Positions 21,795 through 33,644 of a stretch of 64,000 bases of DNA are shown here, one piece after another. Below the pieces are notes generated by a model. It searched no databases. It was not told the origin of the DNA and saw only the letters and a list, made by a program, of their open reading frames with translations. The position numbers and the translations under genes are program-made. Position 1 is the first letter of the stretch. Each line of letters starts with the position of its first letter. The DNA is from Enoplosus armatus (Eukaryota; Chordata; Actinopteri; Centrarchiformes; Enoplosidae): NCBI RefSeq assembly GCF_043641665.1, contig NC_092192.1, positions 3,113,658 to 3,177,657 on the forward strand. The letters run 5' to 3'.

Positions 21795-22065
21795 GGTGCT
21801 TGCTAGGCAATGCAAGCGGCTTTTTACCCAATCACGTGGGAGAGTTTGTCAAGCAGGAGATTGCAGTCTGAAATATTAATGTGGCCCTCCTGCTCCTCCT
21901 CCCCCCTCCTCGTCTTCCTCCCAAGACCGAGCGAGCCAGCTCCTGGAAGGGACACTCGCCCGTCAATATTTCATGAGCCGGGCCCCGGCCCAGACACAGG
22001 CAGGCGCTGCTGGGCCGCCCGCCCCTTTAACGCTACACGCATCAGCCATCCCTACCTTTAATGTA
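21795..22065. promoter_or_regulatory. Candidate CNE or promoter-like element
   Basis: Contains CCAAT at 21828-21832 immediately followed by CACGTG at 21833-21838 (NF-Y and USF/MYC-type words). Next come GAAATATTAATGTGG, a CT-rich spacer, CGTCAATATTTCATGAGCC and a GC-rich CpG stretch, ending CTTTAATGTAGCC. The CCAAT/E-box pair plus CpGs would suit a promoter, while the AT-rich words resemble an enhancer. No TATA box or exon is convincing. Confidence 0.45.
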
Positions 22066-22080
22066 GCCAGCGGTGGTGGT

Positions 22081-22310
22081 GGGGGGGGGGGGTAAAGTGT
22101 GGGTGAGAGAGAGGAGGGAGGTGAGGGGGTGTCTTGGTGGTCTCGAGCCAGAATAGCCTCCTAAAAATGAAGAGGGGGAAGAAGAGGCGAGGGGAAAACA
22201 TGATGAAGATGGAGTGGGAGTCTCATGGAGGAATAGCCCCCTCAAAGCATGTCAAAATGTTATGGGGGGGGCGGGGTGGAGATGTGGAGAGAGGGTGAGA
22301 GAGGAGGCAA
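22081..22310 (+). repeat. G12 run and G/A-rich tract
   Basis: Twelve G at 22081-22092 after GGT triplets, then purine-rich sequence with another eight-G run near 22264. Confidence 0.75.
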
Positions 22311-23350
22311 ATGTAAATCCTGATGATCTTGTCTCGGGGTATAAAGTCCTCAGAAGCCCTCAGAGCTGAGAGAACGAGGGATTTACAGTAGTTTGTGGAG
22401 CTGGAGTACAACGCTGCCGCCGCTCTGAGAGACACGGTGTACCTGCTGCTGGGGAATGTTCTTCAAGATGAACACATAACACTGCAGATGCTGCGAAACC
22501 ACATAACTGCAGTTTTGTTACTCATTCGATGGTTATTTCTGTGCAGTGAGGGAGTTTCGTGACCTCGGAGCCCTCAGCAGGTGATGAGATGACAGAACCA
22601 AATACGGAGCATCCACCCTGCTGAAATGTCCATGAGCGAGACTCTGAATCCATACGAACTCACTGTGCCGGTCGTATGTTGTGTATTTGTGTATCACGTT
22701 GTTATTAGTATTCGAATCATTCACAGGGTTAATGAAACAAAGAAACATATTAAAATATACAAAATTAACATGTTGTACAGGTTAGTATTTTATGAATTAT
22801 GTATCTACGATAAATTGTCCTTTCTTTATTCATGAGCATACGTCAAACCACAAATTTCACCCATGCAAGTTTGTGCATGTGTCTGTTTGTCCAGGCATGC
22901 TTACACACCGAGATGATGGATGTATTAAGAGAACTGAGTCTTGTTCCAAGATGGTGCCATTCGCTGGAAAAGTATTTCAGGCTCCCTCTGACATGATGCA
23001 CTGGACGTGGCCTCTTCCTGGGGGCTTGGTTAGACCCCATTTAAAGCAACTGTTCATCAGTACATCTTTTGGAATATTATATGCTGACGTTACACACTTA
23101 ATTGGAGCGGAGGGTCATACACAATACAAATGTGCATTAGTTGTTTGCATCATATGGCTGCATTCATTTGAAACAGCATCTGAGCAGCGAGGTGAAATAG
23201 GTGACCCTAATGAAGGAAAAACAAATAATTAAATATGATGTTTTTCTTTTCTGGGTGCTTAAACGTTCTCGAGGCTTCTCTGAAAGTTGTTGGAAAATAT
23301 CAGCTGCCCCTCAAACACAGTGTACGCGCCATGTGTGTTGAGTCTCCTTT
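22311..23350. other. Non-coding, nothing firmly recognised
   Basis: Mixed to AT-rich. A 146-codon plus frame at 22792-23232 has no domain, no codon pattern and no neighbours, so I do not call it a gene. Confidence 0.45.
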
Positions 23351-23356
23351 GGAAGA

Positions 23357-23376
23357 TGTGTGTGTGTGTGTGTGTG
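23357..23376 (+). repeat. (TG)10 microsatellite
   Basis: Uninterrupted TG array, followed by G-rich DNA and a nine-C run at 23440-23448. Confidence 0.85.
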
Positions 23377-23449
23377 GAGGGGTCGGGGGACGCTGAGGCC
23401 CCTGAAAGCCCGTTGGAGTCCTGGTCTCCTGACCTGTGACCCCCCCCCG

Positions 23450-24400
23450 GAGCTCTCAGTGTGTCCTGACGCCTCAATAATTGATGTGAGGGAAAGGGAC
23501 GTCCCGCCTTGGGAACGACTCTCTCACCTGCACACACACACAGATACACTCAACTCCCTCGTCCTCCCCCTCACACACTCATACACTCCTCACGACACGT
23601 TCACACACACGCAGGCTTATTGATTTTGTTAACTGAGCCGATGCTGTGGACACACAGGCTGAGTGGCAGGGTTTAGGAGGAGAAGAAGTAAACACATCCT
23701 CTCACATCTTTGACTGTCTGTCACTCAGCGAGGCCGCTTCCCTTCGCTGAGCGTTCACACTCTCACACTCTTCGGCCTGCTTCGTATTCCCACCTCAGAG
23801 CTGCCCAGTACAACCACAGCATGCTGCTGGTGGACACTGAGCCGCTCCAGTGCAGCAGCTCAGACTTTAGCAACTTGTTCAAGGGGAACATTGACAGCAC
23901 ATACAGAGGATGTATGAAGTGTTGCCTCTGGTCTTCTTGACCATGACGATACGTCAACAGATCCCTTGATGAGATCCTGGGTGTGTACGTGTATCTCTAA
24001 CATGCTTCAGTTTTTCAGAACGACAGATTAAAGAAGCCCTCAGTGAGAAATTACATTTAGCAATGAAAGTTAATGGAGCTGAAGCTTGAAGACTATATGG
24101 ACAGTAATATTTAAGACACATACATTAGAAGCAGAAATCTTATTTTGTGTGGAAAATTAATATTTTACAACATATTGACACATATTTAAAGCCAAAGTTG
24201 TACCAGAAGATTTTAAAGGTATAAAACTGGTCAGTGAGACATGTGACTCAAACACACACACACAATCACACTGAATTAGACAGCTACAGACCTACTCACC
24301 TAAACACCCATCGGTCCAAACACACACACACATTCACAGTCTGATAGATGGATAAACTCACACACACCAGATCTTTGCCACTTTCTTCCCACCTCCTGGC
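23450..24400. other. Non-coding with scattered CA runs
   Basis: CA-rich patches near 23531-23550, 24254-24265 and 24320-24331. No gene recognised. Confidence 0.5.

Positions 24401-24402
<2 letters not shown>

Positions 24403-24436
<34 letters not shown>
24403..24436 (+). repeat. (CT)17 microsatellite
   Basis: Uninterrupted CT array of 34 bp. Confidence 0.9.
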
Positions 24437-24439
<3 letters not shown>

Positions 24440-25540
24440 CCAGGTGTCCTCTGCTCTGGTCGCTGTCTTTTGTCCGCTAAGTACCAGTTTACAATATTGA
24501 TGAGGCCTGGAGGTCCAACCAGCAGCAGGACACACAGTCTGGGGGGCTTCTTACACAGTAAGTGTGTTAGAGTGGTTTGTGTATTTAAAGAGTGTACGTG
24601 TTGGTGGTTATGAAGCGTGTGCTCATGTGTGATGCCGACTTTTACAGTTCATGAATAGTAGGCCACTGACACATTTTGGCTCTGAACTCACACATCGAAA
24701 GTTAAAGTTCTGACTTTTAGCTTGAATTTGAAGGTATTTACAACCTCCGCAGGGTAACAGGAATTAGTCCCCCAGTCTCAAGGGGGATAAAAACAGATTA
24801 GACGCATTAATCTGGAATGAAACATATAATCTGATGCTGTACTTAATTTAGGGCCGGACGTTTTATAACTGTGGGTTAACATTTTTACAACCTACAGTAA
24901 AACGTGTCACAATCCACAGTTTTAGTTTTGCCAGGTCTGTTCAGGTTGGAGAAAAATATCTGACACTAGGCATGCTTCAACACAGAGGGAGATTTTGTGT
25001 TTTGTTTTTTCACCTGGTCTGAGATTAATATCAGCGTGACCATCTGCTCCAAGAACGCTCTAAACGCCGTTGCTTTACAGGAATTTCCCACGGAAGCGGT
25101 GGAGGTGTTGTTTGTTGTGGGTCTGATGGGCGAGGACAATTTAGAAGTTTAACGCTTTTGCTAACAAACCGACAAAAGGTCATTTTCATATCATTCCGTG
25201 TCTTTTATCATGACAGTCACTGCACACACATCACCAAAACAAATACTTCCTTGATCAGCTACAGTTGGTGCAGCTGCACAGCGATATGAACAAGTTACAC
25301 CCGTTTAAGCTGCTCATCACTGGCTCTAAGTCAAGTTAAAATTGACTTATGGTGATAATACAGAGCTACAGGTGTACTCGGTCATACTGTGTCTGCTGAG
25401 AGGTTGTGTTTTTGAATGAACATGTTTTCTCTTCATTTGTATTTTGGTTTTAAAAGGTCATTGACCCACACTGTAAAAGAAAAGAGAAAGTTCTTACTTT
25501 CCTCTGCTGGTATCTAGCTGTGCATATACATTTGGTGTAA
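24440..25540. other. Non-coding, nothing recognised
   Basis: About 1.1 kb of ordinary sequence without genes or clear repeats. Confidence 0.45.
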
Positions 25541-25542
25541 CT

Positions 25543-25707
25543 TATGCTCACAATGACAATGCTAACATGCTGACATTATGGTCAGAAGTTTCAATGTTTC
25601 CCATTATATTTTACTATGTTAGCATGCTAAGACTGCTAACTGTCATTGCTAATAACATTAAACGTAAAGTACAGCTGACGGTCATGTCATTTGTGTGAAG
25701 GTATTTA
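25543..25707 (+). mobile_element. Fragment of a widespread teleost repeat (5' part)
   Basis: GCTCACAATGACAATGCTAA, then CATGCTGACATTATG, TTAGCATGCTAAGACTGCTA, then GTAAAGTACAGCTGACGG. This word order matches a repeat I recognise from many fish sequences, in which tandem 'GCTAACATG' words precede 'AAAGTACAGCTGAGG'. A later part of the same consensus is found at 37575-37752. Non-coding. Confidence 0.6.
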
Positions 25708-25709
25708 AG

Positions 25710-26060
25710 GTATTTATTTAACCTAAAACAACCGCGAACGTTTCACGACGCTTACCACGTGTTTATTATTGTTACCATGACGACGAAGGTCTGGTACGCC
25801 TGCCGCTGGTACTCTCCAACAGTCATATATGTTGTTTTGTGAGTCACTGGCAAACGACCTATTCTGTCATTTAGGTGTGAGGATGTGGTGTACAAGATGC
25901 CACCAGGGGGAAGTAAGAAAATGTGGGGTTTTGATTTGGACTTTGGACGAATAAGCTTTTGTAATTCTACTGAAAAATACTTCATAACAGGTGCATTGTA
26001 AAGTTTATTGTTAAAAAGCACAAATAAAAACAACAAAAATGTTGTGGCCTTCACTTGGCA
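25710..26060. mobile_element. Possible second repeat next to the first
   Basis: Includes ACCATGACGACGAAGGTC, GTGAGTCACTGGCAAACG and TCATTTAGGTGTGAGGATG, phrases that look like recurrent fish repeat sequence to me. No inverted ends found. The 125-codon minus frame has no domain. Weak assignment. Confidence 0.3.
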
Positions 26061-26689
26061 GCAATACCTCTTACTCTTTCCTTTAAAGACGAATTGACAA
26101 GGCAAAGTAAAGTCTGTGATGTAGCTCATTGGGTGTTAAGAACACAACCTGAGGGTCTTCCACGCAGCAATTACCACCTCTCATCTTCTCTCTCTGCTAT
26201 CTGTTGGTGTAGTCTCGGTTTAAATTTATCCAGGATCAAAAGATCAGACGAATTAAACAGCAACGTAATCTCTCAGCGCGAGCTGTCATACAATACAGCA
26301 GTGCAGTCAAGACTTTTATAGCCTCAGGTCAAACACACAATTCATGAACGCCTGTAGAGCAAACACGCTGGATTAAAGGCTTCTCTCAGAATGTATATCT
26401 GCCGTGTGGAATATCTACTTTTACGTTTTAATTGTGTTACATTTTAAAAATAAGTTTACATATTGGGTTCACCTCAGAGTCCACGTCAGTCAGCGTCTGC
26501 CGCTGCATGAATAAAAGTTGGACATTAAAATCTGTGTCCTGGTGCGACCCGAGGAATCTGTGTGGCTGTGAGCTCCAGGGCTCCACATGCAGATTCGAGA
26601 ACGACATAAAAGTATTTAGTTTAGTCATAATTGCAATTTTGTGCAGTTACATAAAACTGTACATTACGCTGTAAATAAAGCTGTAAATT

Positions 26690-26830
26690 TAGCTTCTTTC
26701 ACCTCATTGTTTTAGTTTTTTCAGCCTCTAGCTTCACTATTTTGGACACTCTCGCTGCTCTCATCAGCTCTTTTCAATCTCGCTTTTCAAACCTTCCCAA
26801 GAATTCCCAATGAATGCAGGTTTAACTATT
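26690..26830. mobile_element. Possible diverged copy of the 16377 MITE
   Basis: CACTCTCGCTGCTCTCATCA, then GCTCTTTTCAATC, resembles the interior of the 16377-16774 element in the same orientation. Only the interior phrase is shared, and the ends were not found. Confidence 0.3.
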
Positions 26831-27235
26831 TGTTTAGTTTTGCGTTTCATGGAGACCTTAAAAAGCTCATTTTTATATTTTAATAAAATAAATGAACTCA
26901 CAAAACTAAACGAACAAAATGTAAGTCACATCCTCAACACCCTTTATTGCATCTACTCCCTCTCCTTTCACACTGTCATCTCTGACCCTTGACCTCCTCT
27001 GTAGGGTTTTTCTTTCGGTTGACGCTTAGAGATTGAAACACCAATGTTGCATTCACTGTCAGCTAAATGACTGTAAAATAACTACAATCTAAAAATGTAC
27101 ACCGTGCTTTGAGAACGAGGAATTCCTTTGTATGTGAAAGGAAAGTTTTGGCTCAGGTGTTATATCACACCATCCCATTCAATTGCGCTTCAAATAATCT
27201 GGAAAGCAGTGCAATGGTGAGTGACTGACAACAGT
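26831..27235. other. AT-rich non-coding DNA
   Basis: Nothing recognised. Confidence 0.4.
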
Positions 27236-27240
27236 CACTC

Positions 27241-27284
27241 TGTGTGTGTGTTTTCTGTGTGTGTGTGTGTGTGTCTGTGTGTGT
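27241..27284 (+). repeat. Interrupted (TG)n microsatellite
   Basis: Three TG arrays broken by TTTTC and C. Confidence 0.85.
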
Positions 27285-27689
27285 CTTGGGGATAGGCACA
27301 GATATTTTACGACAGATGAAGTGTGAAATTGAAATGTTTTCCATTCGGGTTCGTGTGTGTCACTGACCTTGTCTCGATGTTTGATCGCTTCCGAACAGCC
27401 TTGTCAAAATTCAAATATGTATTTAAATCTCTGAATATTCTAATAACACATGAAGGCCACACCGCCCTTCACCTGTGAGTCGGATGACAAAAAGTCTCCT
27501 CCACTTTTTTGTCTTTTGTACTGAATATTAGTGGAATTTGAAATCTAGAAACGTGTTTTACAGGATAAAAAGGTTCCTGTTCTGCCTCATTTTATCCCAC
27601 TTGCTCCAGTCTCTTTGTAGTAACATATTAGGTACAGTAATACATTCACACTGTATTTACTGATGAGGTCTGTTGTCCAGACGCCTCCT

Positions 27690-27885
27690 CCACACACAGA
27701 CAGGTTGACTCTTTCCACTCGGCTGTTCATAAACTATTCAGAATAAGACTGCAGCCTGTGAAGTCACTTCTCGGCCTCCGACACCATTATCCTCCTTTTA
27801 GCAACATGCTGCTTTCCAGCACCCATGATGTCATTCACAAATGATGTCATCGCCCCAAAGGAAGGTGTCATCATGGCCGAAGTGA
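27690..27885. promoter_or_regulatory. Possible CNE
   Basis: Balanced sequence with TCATAAACTATTC, CACCATTATCCTCC and two closely spaced GATGTCATTCACAAATGATG/TCATC words (near-repeat ATGATGTCAT). No simple repeats. A modest enhancer candidate. Confidence 0.3.
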
Positions 27886-28980
27886 AGTTTCTTAAAGTGA
27901 AGTGAGTGTTTTAAAGGTTTGATTTCAGAGGTATTTAATAAAAAATAAGGCTTCACCAACATTTTTCAGATTACATCTTTGTCCTACAGCTATTTAACAA
28001 AACGATGAGTCACATACTGCAGAAAATGTGATGAGTCACAACGCAGCAGAAATATCATGAGTCCTCCTATGTATAAACTTCAGTCAGTGTAATCTTGCTG
28101 GTATTCATGTGGACGATTAAGTCTTTTCTTGATTAGTAGTATTAGTAAGTATGACTATTGAAAACCATGAAAAAAGGGTTAGGGTTTATTCATTTATTCA
28201 CCTGTCCAACTTGCCACATGGATCAGGTCCATGTTTTGTGTGTGGCAGCACCTCCGTTACTGTAGGATTATCAGGCTCCTCAGAAAATAAAACTAAAGCT
28301 ACTGTAAGTGATGAATATCCAAGCCACTTTAGTCTGAACCAGACAACCGGGTGTAGACACACCAGATCAATTATGACTTTCCACAGGGGTATTTGCTGGA
28401 TTTTTACTCTCCAAAACAAACGTTGTAAATTTAACATGGCTGCTATCGCTTTAGGTCTGGCCCCAAAAGGTTTAATCGTATGCTTGGGGGAATTTCTCCG
28501 AAGGATGGGAAACGTATCAAATATTTACTGTCGGGTGCTAGCTAGCAGTGACATACACTGCATAAATTTAACATGGCCGCCGCAGAGACAAAAGGCAGGA
28601 CTGTGAGAAGCACGCTTCCTGAAGTGTAAACTCAGAGAGACAGAGGTCCGGGTTGGGATATGAAACAACGGATATAAAAGAGAGGAGAGGGCTGCGGTGC
28701 CGCCGTTTGATCTCTGCTGTTTTGCTTTTAGCAGGAAGTCGAGTGTGTGTGAGCGTGTGCAGCCAGTAGCGTGCGACCACGTTTGTTTGTGCATGTGTGT
28801 GTTAATGCTGCTCCTTGCACGCATGCATTTCTTTTGTGAGTACGTGTGTGTGTGTTTGTGCAGTGCCCTTGCATGTGTGTGTGTTTTTGCCTTAAATTAC
28901 GGGTGCTGTTTGTTGAGTGGTCCAGTGGAGCGCACAGTGACAGATGATGTAAATTATTAATTGCAGTCTTTCCTGTAGCT
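27886..28980. other. Non-coding with a duplicated 15-mer
   Basis: TAAATTTAACATGGC occurs at 28426-28440 and again at 28563-28577. A 151-codon plus frame (28151-28606) spans both but has no domain. GT-rich patches lie at 28745-28890. Nothing else recognised. Confidence 0.45.
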
Positions 28981-28984
28981 GAGT

Positions 28985-29180
28985 GTGGTGGGCCTTGTCC
29001 TCCTTCTCTCTCTTCTTCCCTCGCTCCTTCTCTTTGTCTCTCTCCCTACCCCTTTTTTTTTTTTCTTTCTTTCTTTGGATCCGGTCTTTCTCTCAAACAT
29101 CAACCTCATTTCTCCGTCCAAGCCGCTCACCACTTTCCCCACTTTTGCTCTTTTACCCTCCCTCATTCGCTCTCCACCTA
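28985..29180. repeat. CT-rich tract with T12
   Basis: Pyrimidine-rich plus strand, twelve T at 29053-29064. Overlapping Ser/Leu/Phe-rich frames are artefacts. Confidence 0.7.
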
Positions 29181-29319
29181 TCTACATTTGTATCCATCAA
29201 CATGCGCCCAAACAGGAAAAAAAAAATGAAATGTGTTTGTTTTATTCAGAGTGGGTGGATTCGAGAGGGCATTGTCAGACCAAAGATGGAAGACTTTCCT
29301 TCCTTAACGTGAGGTAAAA

Positions 29320-29480
29320 GCATCAACTGGAGTTATCACACAATAACGATACCCTCAGCGTTGTAAAGGACAAGCCAAACTTCTCTTTTATATGATTGTG
29401 AAATGGATCCGGGATAAATGCATTAACAAGGACTCATTCGTGCCTTCACTCTCTCTATCTCTCCGTGTTCATGTGTCAGC
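29320..29480. promoter_or_regulatory. Possible CNE
   Basis: GAGTTATCACACAATAACG, CGTTGTAAAGGACAAGCC, GATAAATGCATTAACAAGG: balanced, motif-rich (GATA, SOX-like, POU-like words) and repeat-free. It ends at a short CT run. Confidence 0.35.
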
Positions 29481-31085
29481 TGCGTGTCTCTAACATGGCC
29501 GTTTGACCTTCCAGGACCCGGTACGACTCATTTCTGCGCTCTGACACAGCTGCTGTGCAAGCACTACAGGACCCTGTTTAAACAGAAACCTCCATGACAG
29601 TCAGAGAGGAGGAAATAGAAGGCGGCGCAGCTACAAAGGCATGTGTTACCTCCCGCACTTCTGTATTTGGTGGTTAAATCAGTGTCAGAAACCTGTCTGA
29701 ATAAAGTTAAAGCTATTACAGACTTCCTCCTGCTACCTGCTGCCGCTGCATCGTCGGTGCCACTGAACCAGTCAATTACTACAACAAAGACTCAAACTGG
29801 CTCCTAATTGGTTCCCTGTTACACTGTACTATGACGCAGCAACAACCGTGGCTGGTTTTTGAAGCCAATGGTAAGTGTTAAGATGTAGGTCAGCATAGCC
29901 AAACAGTATCCGGAGCCGTTGGGCCGTCGTGTCTGCGGCCACCATCAGCCATATTTTTTTGTGGTGTGTCAAACATTGTTGGCTCTATTGCGAGCCTTTA
30001 TCACGCTCAGGGTACTTTATTTGTACCTGTTGGTAGATTTGGTTTGCAGTAGACAAGGCATCCATCTTGACACACATTTTACAAACAACAGACAAGCATG
30101 ATAAAAGTACTCAAAGCTCAAGTAATGAGGTCTTAAAAAGAGAAAATAACAATAGAAAGACACTAATATAAATTACCACTAGCAATGTTGCTACGACTTG
30201 TTCATCTGAGTGATGGCTGCTGGAACAAAACTATATATATATATCGCTTTGTTCTGCAACTTACGACTATAAACCTCCGTCCAGAAGGAAGAAGCTGATC
30301 AGTTCACTGTGCAAAGGGTGAGCTGGTGATCCACTGTAACTGTCTCTCTAACTGCCGGTCGCCGCGTGTGCATGCATCCAGGTAGCATGGGCCGGTAGCA
30401 TCACCTGTTTCAGCTGTTAAATCGGTGTTAAGGGCAGTCGATGAGAGGGAGTTATCTAACTCGCTGTTCAGCCTTATCAATCAGTGATTTCACTCATCCA
30501 GTGCAGTTTTCTTGTATTTTTAGCAGCTGCCTTTTCTTTTCTTTTTAGTGGAAGCAAAACTTTACAGTGTCAGTTGCCCTGATGGTCGCTAGATTCTGTC
30601 TTCAAGTTTAAATAAAACCTTGAGAAACTTGGGCAAGCTATTCATAGTAGTTCATAGCTGCTACTCTCACAAGCCCAAACCAAAACAGAAGAAAATGCTT
30701 AAATGTAAATCTGTTAACATCATGAGTTGAACATGTTTCCCTAATTTGGGCAGATGTTCAACTAAACCACAACCTGCATGACACATCTGTCTGTCTGAGG
30801 GAGAACAGAGGATGATGCAGCAGAGAGGGATATGATTCATCTCAGGGTTTTTTCTTTTTTCATTTCATCCTAAAATGGAAGATGGGTGAGCGACTACACT
30901 CTACTTTACCTCTCACATACACACAACACACTCTGAAACTCTGCGCTTTACCTTTCACATGCAGAAAAAAACAAACACTTTTCATTCCCCGCCTCTGCTG
31001 CCAGCTCAGGGCGCATCACGCATCTCGCACATCGAAAGGCTGCAGCTGCCATCTGAGTGCCACAACGTGTTCATTTCCCTACCTG
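29481..31085. other. Non-coding, nothing firmly recognised
   Basis: 1.6 kb with a short AT run at 30230-30244. No gene, RNA or clear transposon end. Confidence 0.45.
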
Positions 31086-31095
31086 CAAATGGCCT

Positions 31096-31131
<36 letters not shown>
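31096..31131 (+). repeat. (CA)18 microsatellite
   Basis: Uninterrupted CA array of 36 bp. Poly Thr-His and Cys-Val frames derive from it. Confidence 0.95.
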
Positions 31132-31134
<3 letters not shown>

Positions 31135-31137
<3 letters not shown>

Positions 31138-33595
31138 TCTTGAAGCAACCCTGTCTGGACCAGTAGAAGTGCTGTGTGTGCGTGTGTGTGTGGTCGTCAT
31201 GTGTGTTTTCAGGAGGTGACAACATACCTGCTGACGCTATGAGCAAGATGAGGAAAGAAAAAAAAAATTACCTCACTGCAAAAATGTTACATCTCATTAA
31301 TATTTCACTCATCCGTGTCTCGCCGTGGATATCTCCCAGCATGCACTGGGTGTTTTTTAAAACTGTCCTCACAGTCGTGCTCATCTGCACTTCTTATCCT
31401 TCTTTATTTCCACGTGTTCTTCCATCAACATGTCTTTTGCTACAAATCATTGTTGTTTTGTCTTCGTTCACAGAAGAGGAAAGTAATTCATCAACACATG
31501 CTCACGATCACACAGCCTCCAACCTGAAACTGTGGGATTTTGTTACCCTGAATGATGCCTCTCAGGCAGCTATGACTTTGTGATTGACATGCTAGTTATT
31601 AGCTTAACCACCTTGCCAACTTTATTGTTGAGACATGGACATTGAGAAAGGTGGACCTCCAGTTGTAAATTTAATTTTCCAAATGAAATTATAATTAATC
31701 TTAGCTACGAACTTAAGTGTTTGTTTTAACTTGTGTATTTATTTGGTGAAATTGTCATTACCTAAGAGAAGGCATTTGATATTAATTTGTGGTTGAAAAC
31801 GTAATTAATCACATCAACTCTTGTGGTTTTATTTCATCAATTGAAAGCACTATTTTAAAGCAACACTCTATAGTGCTATCATGTACTTTTATAATGTATT
31901 TTTTATCATTTTTCCATTTCCCAAATCAAAAATTTATCTCTGCATCCAGCCTCTCTGTCTGACTTTGGCCCCTCTGGGGGGGGGCGGGGGGGTTGAGGTT
32001 GCCCAAGTGAGGTTGGTCAGAGGAAGTGGGCACCCCTACTTTATGACCCCACCCCCACCCCTATCTCTGCTGGCGGGTGGCAGGAGGAAAGCACCCCATC
32101 CTGGGTGCCAATTTCCTGTTTATTTTTTCATGAGGCCACTCAGCTGGGTGGCCTTGGCCGTCTCCTTCTCCTCAGCTCGTCTAGTCCGTCTACATCTCTC
32201 CAGCATTTCATCAACCCTCCTCCATTCACCTGCTAAAATCCACCTGCATCCTGGTAGTTTGCACATTTCACATCCTTTCTGTTTCAAAGGTCAAAGCCTC
32301 CTTCTTTAACTGGTCTGCGTCTCTATAATGAATAAGGAATACTGGCTTTTTACCCAGATTCACGTCATTAAAGTAATATGTTGTTATAACAAAAGAAGTT
32401 TTTGGTTAAAACGGAATAATTTGGTATGTAATGAAGATGCTAAAAGTGTCGTTATGTCATGAAAAAGCAGCAACACTGTACCGACTCTTGCAACCTTGGC
32501 TCCTAAAAATAACATTCATATACTATTAAATGCTTTTGAGGCGGTGGGTGGGGCGGACGGTGGGCTTTGACACTGGAGACCGCGTGGTTAGGTTCAGGCA
32601 TAGCAGGGGAGGTAGTCACAAAACACACCTTTTCAGCTCACTGTGGCTGTTTCTGTTGGTAATATTCACATTCCCTAGAACTTCTTCACAAAGGTTTTAA
32701 TGTGAAGCAGCAGGAAAGGGTTTGTTTACATCAGCAGTAACTTAAAAACAGAGCTTTCTCTCAGGGCTCCGGCACAGACACATGAATTTCACGGCTGAGG
32801 GGAGCAGACCCTCATGGGTCGGCCGGACTTTGTGTGGCTATCCCCGGCTGAAGCGGACCGGCCAGGGTCCATAGAAAAACCCTGAAAGACTCTTTGGGTA
32901 AGGTTAGGTTTAAGGTTGCTGTGGTTAAATATTGAACAAGTTAACGCATCCATTGTAAAATTGAGTCAAATTGTGCTGCATCGGTTGTGCTCTGACATCG
33001 AGAAACTCTTCGAGAAATCTTTCCAAGACCTTCTGAAGAATTACAATCTTCTGGCTCTACATCTTTGTTTATTTTGACTGTTCAGTTTTGTTGTTTCCTC
33101 CCGGAGTCTCTTCATCCATCCAGCGCTTATGAAACAGAAAACAGAACGAAACAAAAAAAAACAAATGGAAAACAACGATTTGATGGAGAAAACTAAATTC
33201 CAAGGTTGCTCTGTGGGTCTACAAACTGCATCATCCACGAGGATGGATGATTGATTTTACATCCTGAAAAAAGGCAGCACTGTGGAGGAGTTAGTTAGAC
33301 TGAGTGTGTGCTTGTTTCCGTGTGTGTTTGTGCATAAAGATAACTGTTAATGAACAGTATTGAATACAATAAAATGTACATTTTCTGTACTTAAATATAA
33401 AGAAAACTAAACGCAAAATGCTTGAAAACAACTTTACTTTAAACACATTCACAAACAAAGAAATACACTGAAGTTTTACAGTTGGACACATCGTCACAAG
33501 TCAACTGTCTCATGAGCAAAACAACCAAGAACAGTGACATCAAACAGCCCTGGTGCCGAAAACGATCATAGTACAAGTGGAAGTATAACCCTAGC
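31135..33595. other. Non-coding, G-rich patch and AT-rich spacer
   Basis: 31970-32095 is G- then C-rich (nine G followed by CGGGGGGG at 31976-31992). 32560-32900 has phrases such as CGCGTGGTTAGGTTCAGGC and GGTTAGGTTTAAGG that resemble old fish repeats, too weak to assign. No gene. Confidence 0.4.

Positions 33596-33598
<3 letters not shown>

Positions 33599-33641
<43 letters not shown>
33599..33641 (+). repeat. (CA)21 microsatellite
   Basis: Uninterrupted 43-bp CA array. Confidence 0.95.
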
Positions 33642-33643
<2 letters not shown>

Positions 33644-33644
33644 A

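Noticed and set aside
25495..25540. miR-9-like word (TATCTAGCTGT) suggesting a microRNA
   Set aside because: Only 11 bases agree, the start of the mature sequence does not match, and no complementary arm lies nearby to make a hairpin.
28151..28606. 151-codon plus frame as a gene
   Set aside because: No domain; contains an internal 15-mer duplication and has no splice or promoter context.
31853..31900. MITE start (TTTTAAAGCAACACTCTATAG)
   Set aside because: Looks like a repeat end, but no matching inverted end was found within the next kilobase.
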